A stretch of DNA of 64,000 nucleotides from Sedimenticola sp. (GTDB lineage Bacteria; Pseudomonadota; Gammaproteobacteria; Chromatiales; Chromatiaceae), in the NCBI GenBank assembly GCA_027068915.1, contig JAMOLT010000020.1:32968-96967 (forward strand), given 5' to 3'. Positions 53,432 through 62,160 of this stretch are shown here, piece by piece (position 1 is the stretch's first letter; every line of letters starts with the position of its first letter). Position numbers and translations under genes: made by a program. The notes beneath the pieces are model-generated. The model was not told the DNA's origin and did not search any database. It saw only the letters and a list, made by a program, of their open reading frames with translations.

Positions 53432-54663
53432 TGCGTATCGCCTATATCTGCGCAGATCCCGGCATTCCTGTGTTTGGCTGCAAAGGATGTTCATTGCATG
53501 TGCAAGAGATACTCCGCGCCTTTTTGCATTTGGGCATGGAGGTAACCCTGTTTGCCGCCAAGCTGGGGGGCGATCCCCCGGAAGATCTGCGCAAGCTGGT
53601 CTACCGGGAACTCCCGCCACCTGCCGGGCGCGGGGAAAAGCCGGATCGCGCCCAGCGCGAACAACATGCCATGGATGCCCATGACTGGTATATGCAAGCA
53701 TTGCTGCAAGAAGGTGAATTTGATTTGGTGTACGAGCGTTACTCCCTGTGGAGTCATGCGGGAGTGACTTACGCTTCCCGGCATGGAGTTCCGTCCGTTC
53801 TGGAAGTAAACGCCCCGCTGATGGAGGAAGCAAAAAACTACCGCGGGCTGGTTCACGAACAACAGGCGCAGCGGATCGCCCGGAAAAATTTCCACCATGC
53901 CAGCCTGATCTGCTGCGTCTCGCAGGCGGTGGCAGATTATATCCTGACCTTCGCAACCCATGACCAACAACCTGCGTTGCCTGTAATTGTCACCCCCAAT
54001 GCCGTCAACCCCCAACGCTTTAGCCAACCGCCCCGTGCCCCCGACACACACCGGGGCGACTTGGTCATTGGCTTTGTGGGAACCCTGAAACCCTGGCATG
54101 GCATCGAGCATCTCCTGCATGCTTTCGCCCGCTTTCGCCAAACCAATCCTGCCAGAAAAGCCACCTTACTGGTAGTGGGCGATGGGCCACAACGCGCCGC
54201 CATGGAAGCGTTGGCGGAACAGCTGGATATCAGCAGCGACTTGCAATGCGTGGGCGCAGTACCACCAGCTGAAATACCCGGATGGCTGGCAAGAATGGAT
54301 ATTGCCGTAGCCCCCTATCCACCACTGGACAACTTTTACTTCTCTCCCTTGAAGGTTTTTGAATACATGGCGGCCGGACTTCCTGTTATCGCCAGCGACA
54401 TCGGGCAAATCAAGGATTTGATTCAACACCGGCACAATGGCTTGCGGGTGCCACCAGGATCGGTGAGTGCATTGACCCAGGCACTGCAACACCTTGCCGA
54501 CCATCCGCAACTGGCGGCGCAACTGGGGAAACGGGCCAGGCAACACATCCTTGAACGCTATACCTGGGATGCGGTCGCCCGGCGGGTGCTCACACAGGTA
54601 TTTGGCCAAGACAAGCAGACAACCCCCCTTTCCTGCCAAGCCTCCCAGAGAGGAGCAGGCTAG
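53431..54663 (+). CDS. Second GT4 family glycosyltransferase
   Basis: A 410-residue GT-B glycosyltransferase. GFVGTLKPWHGIEHLLHAFA opens the C-terminal lobe, and SPLKVFEYMAAGLPVIASDIG is the donor-binding region. The N-terminal acceptor domain has GVPSVLEVNAPLMEEAKNYRG. The stop codon shares a base with the GTG start of the ABC gene. Confidence 0.87.
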   Translation: MRIAYICADPGIPVFGCKGCSLHVQEILRAFLHLGMEVTLFAAKLGGDPPEDLRKLVYRELPPPAGRGEKPDRAQREQHAMDAHDWYMQALLQEGEFDLVYERYSLWSHAGVTYASRHGVPSVLEVNAPLMEEAKNYRGLVHEQQAQRIARKNFHHASLICCVSQAVADYILTFATHDQQPALPVIVTPNAVNPQRFSQPPRAPDTHRGDLVIGFVGTLKPWHGIEHLLHAFARFRQTNPARKATLLVVGDGPQRAAMEALAEQLDISSDLQCVGAVPPAEIPGWLARMDIAVAPYPPLDNFYFSPLKVFEYMAAGLPVIASDIGQIKDLIQHRHNGLRVPPGSVSALTQALQHLADHPQLAAQLGKRARQHILERYTWDAVARRVLTQVFGQDKQTTPLSCQASQRGAG

Positions 54664-56507
54664 TGGCGCGTCCAAAAACCATGCGCACAGCCTTGCCGGG
54701 CGTTTTGCATTTTGTGCGGTATTTTTCCCCCGCCATCAAGAAGCACAAGGGAACCATCGGCGTGGCGATGCTCGCCTTGTTCCTGCAGACCCTGTTCAGC
54801 TTGCTGGAACCCTGGCCGCTGAAATTCGTCATCGATCTGATTACTGATTCACAGCAGGGCCGGACACAGGGGTTATTGCCAGCGTTCATCACGGAGCTGT
54901 CAACCACGGAATTTCTTACCCTGCTGGCAATTGCGCTGATCATCTTCGCTTCCTTGCGCGCCTTGTTTACCTACATCAGCACCATCGCTTTCGCACTGGT
55001 GGGGCACAAAGTATTGATGCGGGTACGGGAACAGCTGTTCAACCACATGCAGCGGCTTTCCCTTTCCTACCACTCCGAGGCACGCAGTGGCGATCTGGTG
55101 ATGCGCCTGCTGAGCGACATCGGCATGATACGCGAGGTTACTGTCACCGCAATTCTGCCGCTGCTGGGCAACTTTCTGGTTCTGGCGGGCATGCTGGGGG
55201 TCATGTTCTGGCTAAACTGGCAACTGACCCTGGTTGTGGTCGCCATTATGCCCGCCCTGTTTTTCCTGACGATGTTCAAGAGCCGCAAGATCCAGCAAGT
55301 TTCCCGCAAGAACCGCCAACGGGAAGGGGCCATGGCCGCCACTGCATCAGAAACCATTGGCGCTATCCAAACCGTGCAGTCCCTGTCACTGGAAGAGGCC
55401 TTTTCCGGCCATTTTTCCGCACAGAACAAGAAAAGCGTCAAGGAAGGCGTCAAGGCGAAACGGCTTGCCGCCAGTCTGGAACGCATGGTAGACGTACAGG
55501 TCGCCATTGCCCTGGCGCTGGTGCTCTGGTTTGGCGCCCAGCATGTGCTCGCCGGTACGCTCAGCCCGGGAGAGTTGCTGATTTTTGTTTTCTACCTCAA
55601 GCGGGTTTTTCGCCCTCTGCGCGATTTTGCAAAATACACCTCACGACTTGCCAAGGCATCCGCCTCCGGGGAGCGCGTATTGGAGGTGCTGCAGCAGGAG
55701 CCGGATATCAAGGACCAACCCGGCGCCTCGGTTGCCCCCCCCTTTCGGGGAGACGTTTGTTTTCAGGACGTCCACTTTGGCTATGTTGATGCACACCCGG
55801 TGCTCAAGGGCATCGATCTGGATATTCCGGCTGGAGAAACCCTCGCCATTGTCGGCGCTTCCGGAAGTGGCAAGACCACCTTGTCCAATCTGCTGTTACG
55901 CCTGTATGACCCCCAACAAGGCAGGGTGCTGATAGACCAGCAGGATATCCGTGACCTGACGCTGGCCTCATTACGCAAGCAAATGAGCGTCGTATTGCAG
56001 GATGGCTTGCTGTTCTCCGGCACAATTCTGGAGAACATCGTTATCAGTCGGCCCGATGCAACACAAGAAGCTGTCGAAAAAGCGGCACGCATCGCCAATG
56101 CTCATGCCTTTATCGAACAGCTTCCCCAAGGATATCAAACCCCCGTGGGGGAGCGCGGCGTCACCTTGTCGCAAGGGCAGCGGCAGCGCATCGCCATTGC
56201 CCGCGCGGCCCTGCAGGATACTCCCATCCTGATCCTGGACGAACCCACAACCGGGCTGGACAAGGACAATGAACACAAGGTCAGCCAGGCCTTGAAGCGG
56301 CTGGCACGAGGGCGCACCACCTTGTACATCACGCATCGGCTGGACGCCGCATTGCAGGCGGATCGGGTTGCCCTGTTCGCCCAGGGGCGCATTCTGGCCT
56401 GTACCACACCGCACAAACTCATGGAAACCAATCAGTCCTTCATCGATCTTTTCCAACTCCAGCAGAACGGCAGGAAGACCCAAATCAACAGCGAGGGCGT
56501 CTCATGA
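54663..56507 (+). CDS. MsbA-like ABC transporter, fused permease and ATPase
   Basis: A 614-residue half-transporter. Residues about 15-320 contain six membrane helices, then the nucleotide-binding domain with Walker A GASGSGKTTLSNLLL, signature LSQGQRQRIAIA, Walker B ILILDEPTTGLD and H-loop YITHRLD. It starts with GTG (54663), overlapping the previous stop. It most likely exports a lipid-linked or free glycan made by the glycosyltransferases upstream. The ATPase domain is complete. Confidence 0.9.
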   Translation: MARPKTMRTALPGVLHFVRYFSPAIKKHKGTIGVAMLALFLQTLFSLLEPWPLKFVIDLITDSQQGRTQGLLPAFITELSTTEFLTLLAIALIIFASLRALFTYISTIAFALVGHKVLMRVREQLFNHMQRLSLSYHSEARSGDLVMRLLSDIGMIREVTVTAILPLLGNFLVLAGMLGVMFWLNWQLTLVVVAIMPALFFLTMFKSRKIQQVSRKNRQREGAMAATASETIGAIQTVQSLSLEEAFSGHFSAQNKKSVKEGVKAKRLAASLERMVDVQVAIALALVLWFGAQHVLAGTLSPGELLIFVFYLKRVFRPLRDFAKYTSRLAKASASGERVLEVLQQEPDIKDQPGASVAPPFRGDVCFQDVHFGYVDAHPVLKGIDLDIPAGETLAIVGASGSGKTTLSNLLLRLYDPQQGRVLIDQQDIRDLTLASLRKQMSVVLQDGLLFSGTILENIVISRPDATQEAVEKAARIANAHAFIEQLPQGYQTPVGERGVTLSQGQRQRIAIARAALQDTPILILDEPTTGLDKDNEHKVSQALKRLARGRTTLYITHRLDAALQADRVALFAQGRILACTTPHKLMETNQSFIDLFQLQQNGRKTQINSEGVS

Positions 56508-58828
56508 CGCATGCCGATGGTTTATCGACCATGCCGATGGATAAACGCATCAAAGGCTGGAAGTATTTGCTGGACACGCAACTGCTGTTGCGCGAACTGC
56601 AACGCGCTCTGCCGCAAATCGAAATTCAGTCAATCCAGAAACACTATATTCGCTACAAGCCTGGTACCAGCCTTCTGGTGTGCTATCAGATGCAGGCAGA
56701 TGGTTGCCGTTATTCCCTTTACGCCAAATCCTATAACGCCAAGCATTCCAAGCTGTCCAACAGCGAGAAAAAGTGTTTTGAAGCCGTGGTTGGAGGCATT
56801 GGGCATCTGATTCTACCCCGGAAAAATATCGAAATTTATCTATCGCCCAATGATGCCCGTTTGCGTTCCATTCGGCGCCTGCAAAGCACACACCGCAGAT
56901 ATGTACTGCTCAAACGGACGCTCAGGAACGGCTCCGGCAACAAGGATTTCCGCTTTGCCTCCATCAGGACATTGCAGTACAAGCCGGAACGACGCTATGT
57001 TGCCTGCCTGACCTTGCCGGAAGGACACAAGGCGGTGCTCAAGGCCTACCGGCAACGAGCCTACAAACAAACACTTGCCCACATACAACAATTGGACGCC
57101 CTGGGTATTTCATACTTCCCGCCCCTGATTGGGAAGCACAAAGGATACGGCATATTACTTTTCGAATGGCGCGAGGGAGAATTGCTGACCGAGCGCTGGC
57201 TGCGCACCGATTTTGATACCTCCACACTGGAGAAACTGGCGCGGCAACTGGCCAGCTTTCATCGAGGAACATGGCGGCAAATCATAGCACCACGCAAAAA
57301 CGACCTGCCAGCCATCGTACAGGGCATGAAGCATCTTACGCCCCGGTTACATGACACAGCCACCCGCCTCGTTGAGCAACTGAAACTGCAGCTTCAGCAA
57401 ATCCCCGACCTCAAGGTACGCTGCCATGGGGACTTCTACGCAAAACAGATTCTTTGCCATGAAAACAACCTGTACTGGCTAGATCTGGATGACATCTCCC
57501 TGGCACATCCTGGCAGGGACATAGGAACATTCGTGGCCCACCTGCAATGGGACGTACTGCGCCACCGCCTGACGCCTCAACAGGCGGCGCATTACGAACA
57601 GGTATTCATCCACGCCTATCAACGCCACGCGACACAGAAGCTGCCATCGCAACACCTGTACACCCTTGTCGCCCTGCATCTGTTCCAGTTGATCCATCAT
57701 CCGTTTCGCAACTGCGAAACGCAATGGGTCGAGCAAACGGAAAAAATGCTGGCCTGCATCCAGAAATACCTGCAACAGGGGGGGCATCGGGAATCAAAAA
57801 ATACCACCCGAGCCTATCCCCAGCATCCCCGTATCCACAATCCATTTACGCTGACAAAAGATGCTACTTTGCACCCCCTGCTCCAGCAGGCGCTTGATCC
57901 GGCACAGTGCATACGCTGGTTTAATAAATACCTTCCGGAACATCATATTCAGGTTGTGGAAGAAATTTCGGCACTGCGGTACAAGCCCGGAAAGCGGCTT
58001 CTCCTGCGCTACGAGCTCATGACTGCCAGCGGCAAACTAACCCTGATTGGAAAGATTCGGGCCAAGGGGCTGCACCGTTCGGCATTTCGTATCAACCAGC
58101 AACTCTTTGAAAAACGGCATGCCCTTTCCACCGACAAAGGCTGGCAGGTTCCACAGCCACTGTGCATGATTCCCGAGTGCCAGATGTGGCTGCAGCGACA
58201 GGTTCCCGGAAATGAATATACACAGCTGCTCAGCGAAGGCACTGGAGGAACCATGGTGGAGGCCATTGCCACAATGAGCTACAACCTGCACCACAGCGGC
58301 ATCCAGGTCAAAAAATCACATGGCATGGCACAGGAACTGGCGGTTCTGAAACAGCAACTTTACAAAGTTGCGGAACAACATCCCCATTGGCAATCCGACA
58401 TCCGCAAGCTCTACACGCTACTGCAGCAATATTCACTTCCACTGCTGAACCGGCCATCCCGTTGCATTCACCGGGATTACTATCCCGAGCAGATCATGGT
58501 GGACAACCAGCAACTTTATCTGCTGGATCTGGATTTGGCTTGCATGGGAGACCCCTGCCTGGATATTGGTAACTTTATCGCTCACATCCAGGAGCAGGCA
58601 CTACGGGAAAAAAGTGATTTACATGCCTATCAGGGCATTACAGAACGCCTGTCCGGACATTATCTGCAATTGGCCGGACAACAACCACAGGATGCCAAAG
58701 CCATCGCCATCTACCAACTGCTGAGCCTGGCCCGGCACATCGCCATCAGCCAGCGACTGCCCGAGCGCAGCCACCTGACACCTCTTTTACTGACAGCCAC
58801 ACTTGAACAGGTACAAGCACGACTATGA
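56504..58828 (+). CDS. Tandem phosphotransferase-like protein with two APH-type domains
   Basis: A 774-residue protein with two kinase-like halves. The first has CHGDFYAKQILC followed by WLDLDDISLAHPGRDIG at about residue 305-340. The second has CIHRDYYPEQIMV and LLDLDLACMGDPCLDIG at about 660-695. These are Brenner-type catalytic loop and metal-binding motifs of the aminoglycoside phosphotransferase (APH)/choline kinase fold, with Gln where many members have Asn. Both overlap points (ATGA at 56504 and 58825) mark a single operon. The substrate could be a sugar or lipid-linked sugar; this is inference. Confidence 0.85.
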   Translation: MTHADGLSTMPMDKRIKGWKYLLDTQLLLRELQRALPQIEIQSIQKHYIRYKPGTSLLVCYQMQADGCRYSLYAKSYNAKHSKLSNSEKKCFEAVVGGIGHLILPRKNIEIYLSPNDARLRSIRRLQSTHRRYVLLKRTLRNGSGNKDFRFASIRTLQYKPERRYVACLTLPEGHKAVLKAYRQRAYKQTLAHIQQLDALGISYFPPLIGKHKGYGILLFEWREGELLTERWLRTDFDTSTLEKLARQLASFHRGTWRQIIAPRKNDLPAIVQGMKHLTPRLHDTATRLVEQLKLQLQQIPDLKVRCHGDFYAKQILCHENNLYWLDLDDISLAHPGRDIGTFVAHLQWDVLRHRLTPQQAAHYEQVFIHAYQRHATQKLPSQHLYTLVALHLFQLIHHPFRNCETQWVEQTEKMLACIQKYLQQGGHRESKNTTRAYPQHPRIHNPFTLTKDATLHPLLQQALDPAQCIRWFNKYLPEHHIQVVEEISALRYKPGKRLLLRYELMTASGKLTLIGKIRAKGLHRSAFRINQQLFEKRHALSTDKGWQVPQPLCMIPECQMWLQRQVPGNEYTQLLSEGTGGTMVEAIATMSYNLHHSGIQVKKSHGMAQELAVLKQQLYKVAEQHPHWQSDIRKLYTLLQQYSLPLLNRPSRCIHRDYYPEQIMVDNQQLYLLDLDLACMGDPCLDIGNFIAHIQEQALREKSDLHAYQGITERLSGHYLQLAGQQPQDAKAIAIYQLLSLARHIAISQRLPERSHLTPLLLTATLEQVQARL

Positions 58829-60276
58829 GTAACCCCTTGATTTTAGCAGCCTGTAGAGCCTTGTTGCTTGCGCTGATGCCCTTGCCTGTTCTCGCGCAGG
58901 ACACACAACAAACCAATACCGGCAACAGCCAGATCATCATCAGCAACCCCGATGACTCCCGGCCAGACGACCAATTCACCATCCAGGTATTCGGACGTGA
59001 TCTGATCATTGGAGGAGAATATGAAATCCGTGCCGAACAACGGGGCAACTATGCTCTCAGCGATACAGACAACGACCGGGAAAAATACCGGCAGAAACTG
59101 GAGCTGGAGTTTCGCTACGATATCAGTTCCCAGGTAAAAGCCCTGCTGGAAACCAAACTGATTTCCTCTGCCGATCATCGCGCAGACCAGCGCAGCCATC
59201 TTGACACCCTGGAACGTGGGGAAAGCTGGCTGGATATCAGCCGCCCCCTGGGTGGAAAAAACACCCTCGGCCTGCGTATCGGCAGACAGAATTTTGCCGA
59301 AGAACGCGAATGGTGGTGGGATGAGGATCTGGATGCAGTGCGCCTCTACTATGCCTCTCCACAGCTCAGCCTCGAACTGGGCCTGGCCGAAGAACTTGCT
59401 GGAAAGGCCACCAACCAGCCCCTGCCGGAAAACAAAAAGGACATCCAGCGTGTGCTGGCACATCTGACCTGGGAATACAGCAAAGGGCACAAGCTGGAAC
59501 TGTTCAGCCTCTACCATGACGACCGCTCCTCCACACCTGAGGTTGGCGATCAGCTCGCCGCAGACAAGGAAGACACATCCGATGCCCGCCTCCTCTGGTA
59601 CGGTATTCGGGCGCGTGGCAAAGACAAGATCAACGGTCTTGGGAAAATCCATTACTGGGTGGATCTGGGTGCGGTGAAAGGCAAAGAAGATCTGCTGGAT
59701 TTTGACGATATTTCCACACGGCGCATTGAAGTTACCGATGCCGTCCGGCAGAACGTAAAAGGCAGCGCCTTCGACATTGGCGTTACGCTGAAAAGCAAAT
59801 TGCCAGGACGCCCGTCGTTTACGCTAAGCTTTGCCCAGGGCTCCGGCGACAGCAACCCAGACGACGATACCGACCACGCCTTCCGGCAAACCGGGCTGAA
59901 CGACAACAACAGCAAGTTCAGCGGTGTGGACAGCTTTCGCTATTACGGCGAATTGCTCCGGCCACAACTATCCAATATCCGCATCAGCACCGCCAGTCTT
60001 GGCTATCCGCTGTTTCACGATAGCTCCATTGAAATCCTCTACCACCGTTACCACCAGGTTGACGCCAGCGACCAACTCAGCAGCCGCCTGCGCATCAAAC
60101 CCGATGGACTCCAAACTCATCTTGGCGATGAAATTGACATCGTACTGGGACTGGAAGAGTGGAAAAAACTGGAGCTGGAACTGGTCGGCTCGGTGTTTCG
60201 CGCCGGAGATGCCTTTGCAGATCGTGAAGGCGATTTGTCGTATTTCATCAACCTGAAGGTCAACTACAACTTCTAG
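58825..60276 (+). CDS. AlgE-like outer-membrane beta-barrel (alginate export family)
   Basis: A 483-residue protein with a signal peptide (LALMPLPVLAQ) and many alternating amphipathic strands (ELEFRYDISSQVKALLETKL, LGLRIGRQNFAEEREWWWD). It ends with an aromatic residue (FINLKVNYNF), as outer-membrane barrel proteins do. The alginate export family includes AlgE, a selective pore for a negatively charged polymer. It is the last gene of the cluster, and MITE-like repeats begin 3 bp after its stop. No Alg8/44/K-type polymerase is present, so the polymer, if any, is not ordinary alginate. Confidence 0.82.
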   Translation: MSNPLILAACRALLLALMPLPVLAQDTQQTNTGNSQIIISNPDDSRPDDQFTIQVFGRDLIIGGEYEIRAEQRGNYALSDTDNDREKYRQKLELEFRYDISSQVKALLETKLISSADHRADQRSHLDTLERGESWLDISRPLGGKNTLGLRIGRQNFAEEREWWWDEDLDAVRLYYASPQLSLELGLAEELAGKATNQPLPENKKDIQRVLAHLTWEYSKGHKLELFSLYHDDRSSTPEVGDQLAADKEDTSDARLLWYGIRARGKDKINGLGKIHYWVDLGAVKGKEDLLDFDDISTRRIEVTDAVRQNVKGSAFDIGVTLKSKLPGRPSFTLSFAQGSGDSNPDDDTDHAFRQTGLNDNNSKFSGVDSFRYYGELLRPQLSNIRISTASLGYPLFHDSSIEILYHRYHQVDASDQLSSRLRIKPDGLQTHLGDEIDIVLGLEEWKKLELELVGSVFRAGDAFADREGDLSYFINLKVNYNF

Positions 60277-60279
60277 AGG

Positions 60280-60433
60280 CCTGTCGGACGTAACCGTTTG
60301 AAGTGAAAATCACTGGGGGCAAGCCAAATCAGTTTATCATGTGAGGAGAATACCAGGGCTATTTGACGATCAGGATAAGCCGGGTCAATCGTCATCCAGT
60401 GATTTGCAGCCAAACAGTACTAAATCCGACAGG
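60280..60433. mobile_element. 154-bp inverted-repeat (MITE-like) element
   Basis: CCTGTCGGA at the left end pairs with TCCGACAGG at the right end. Internal arms AATCACTGG and CCAGTGATT pair as well, so the whole unit folds as a long imperfect hairpin. It has no ORF. It starts just after the AlgE-like gene and sits next to the deleted MITE copy. Confidence 0.6.
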
Positions 60434-60437
60434 TGCC

Positions 60438-60509
60438 TAATGTACTGCGTCGGAATTAAAGGCACTTTTGGGGAATTCTGAAAGGGTCTTTACTTCCGGC
60501 ACTGATCTA
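60438..60509. mobile_element. Internally deleted copy of the 26.7-kb MITE-like element
   Basis: TGTACTGCGTCGGAATTAAA continues into GGCACTTTTGGGG and then CTGAAAGGGTCTTTACTTCC, following the left end, a GGC junction and then the right end of the 26695-26850 element. The right inverted repeat is degenerate. About 85 bp of the interior are missing. Confidence 0.65.
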
Positions 60510-60556
60510 ACCCACATATTTCACCAGAGCACCTGGATTTAATGGAGAATTGAAAA

Positions 60557-61894
60557 TTGAAAATTAGTGTATACGGCACCGGCTATGTAGGATTGGTAAC
60601 AGGGGCCTGTTTTTCTGAGATGGGCAATACAGTAACCTGCATGGACATTGACGAATCAAAAATCGAGGGGCTGAAAAAAGGCATACTCCCGATTTATGAG
60701 CCTGGACTGGAACAACTGGTACAGGAAAACTACAGGGAAGAACGGCTGAAGTTTACAGCTTCCATCAAGGTCGCGGCAACCAACTCCAGCTGTCATTTTA
60801 TCGCTGTGGGCACCCCCCCCAGAGAAGATGGTTCAGCGGATCTGCAACACGTTCTGGAGGTTGCGAGGCAGATTGGACAACACCTGCAAAAAAAGTACAA
60901 CGTGATCGTAAACAAATCAACGGTTCCGGTTGGCACAGCAGAAAAAGTTACCAGAATCATCCGCGACGAGCTGGGTAACCGGGGCATTTCCGACATTGAA
61001 TTTGATGTGGTCAGCAATCCGGAATTCCTTAAAGAAGGGACAGCCATAACCGACTTTATGCACCCCGACAGGGTTGTTATCGGGACAAACAGCGCCAGGG
61101 CGGAAAAAGTCATACATGGGCTCTATTCTTCCTTCACCCGCGTCCATGACAGAGTCATGGCGATGGGCATACGTGAAGCCGAAATGACCAAGTACGCCGC
61201 CAATGCGATGTTAGCCACGAAAATATCCTACATCAATGAAATCGCCTCTCTGTGTGAGGAACTTGACGTTGATGTGGAGCAAGTGCGTGAAGGCATCGGT
61301 GCAGACAAGCGCATTGGCTATCATTTTATTTATCCAGGTTGCGGCTATGGCGGCTCCTGTTTTCCAAAAGACATACGGGCGTTGCAAAGAATGGCCGAAG
61401 AGGTCGGCTTCACCCCCCATGTGCTCAATGCCGTGGAAATCAGAAATACGATGCAGAAAGAAAGCCTTTTCAACAAGATCAGCACCCATTTTGGCGGTGA
61501 TCTCCAGGGAAAAACCATAGCGCTGTGGGGCTTGTCCTTCAAGCCCGGCACGGACGACATGCGGGAAGCGCCATCCCTGGTGCTAATCCGCTCACTCCTG
61601 AAAGCCGGGGCATCCGTCCAGGCTTATGACCCTGTTGCAAACCAAACAGCCAGAGAAGAGATGGACAAGCAATGGATAAAACAGCATCGCATCAGTTTTT
61701 ACGACCATCAGTATGATGCACTGAACGGGGCTGATGCTCTGGCTCTCGTCACAGAATGGAAACCCTTTCGCAACCCGGACTATGAAGTGGTTATGGATCG
61801 TTTGAACAGTCCCGTCATATTTGACGGGAGAAACCAGTACAACCCGAAGCATTTGAAAGAAACGGGCTTTAGATACTACGGAATTGGCAGGTAA
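60557..61894 (+). CDS. ugd: UDP-glucose 6-dehydrogenase
   Basis: A 445-residue enzyme that oxidises UDP-glucose to UDP-glucuronate with two NAD+. It has the N-terminal Rossmann motif GTGYVGLVTGACFSEMG, Cys in GCGYGGSCFPKDIRAL and NAMLATKISYINEIAS. It starts with TTG (60557), with GGAG 9 nt upstream; no ATG fits. The position near the glycan cluster suggests it supplies glucuronate. GDP-mannose dehydrogenase (AlgD) is an alternative, but the motifs fit Ugd better. Confidence 0.9.
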   Translation: MKISVYGTGYVGLVTGACFSEMGNTVTCMDIDESKIEGLKKGILPIYEPGLEQLVQENYREERLKFTASIKVAATNSSCHFIAVGTPPREDGSADLQHVLEVARQIGQHLQKKYNVIVNKSTVPVGTAEKVTRIIRDELGNRGISDIEFDVVSNPEFLKEGTAITDFMHPDRVVIGTNSARAEKVIHGLYSSFTRVHDRVMAMGIREAEMTKYAANAMLATKISYINEIASLCEELDVDVEQVREGIGADKRIGYHFIYPGCGYGGSCFPKDIRALQRMAEEVGFTPHVLNAVEIRNTMQKESLFNKISTHFGGDLQGKTIALWGLSFKPGTDDMREAPSLVLIRSLLKAGASVQAYDPVANQTAREEMDKQWIKQHRISFYDHQYDALNGADALALVTEWKPFRNPDYEVVMDRLNSPVIFDGRNQYNPKHLKETGFRYYGIGR

Positions 61895-61946
61895 TATTAC
61901 GATCACCTCTAAAAACCCAAGACATCCCATCGACACGGAGACGTAC

Positions 61947-61971
61947 CGAATAGCCACGGTGTGGCTATTCG
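61947..61971. other. Perfect 11-bp hairpin after ugd
   Basis: CGAATAGCCAC-GGT-GTGGCTATTCG is a perfect 11-bp inverted repeat with a 3-nt spacer, 52 bp after the ugd stop. It has no T run, so it is either a weak terminator or a protein-binding palindrome. The 266-bp gap before the phosphate transporter shows no gene. Confidence 0.55.
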
Positions 61972-62160
61972 TAAACCCAGTCCGTCTTTGCAGACGTATA
62001 ACAATTTTTTCTATGCACATCAACCTTTTATTTGAAAAAAACAATCCGCAAACTCTTGTCCCCAAGCCCTTGCATCTGGAGTAAAATTCACCGAAATCAT
62101 TCCTTGTTTTCACTTAGGGGCTCCGGAGCCGGTTCCGGAATGTAGGGGGGGCGCAACAGC

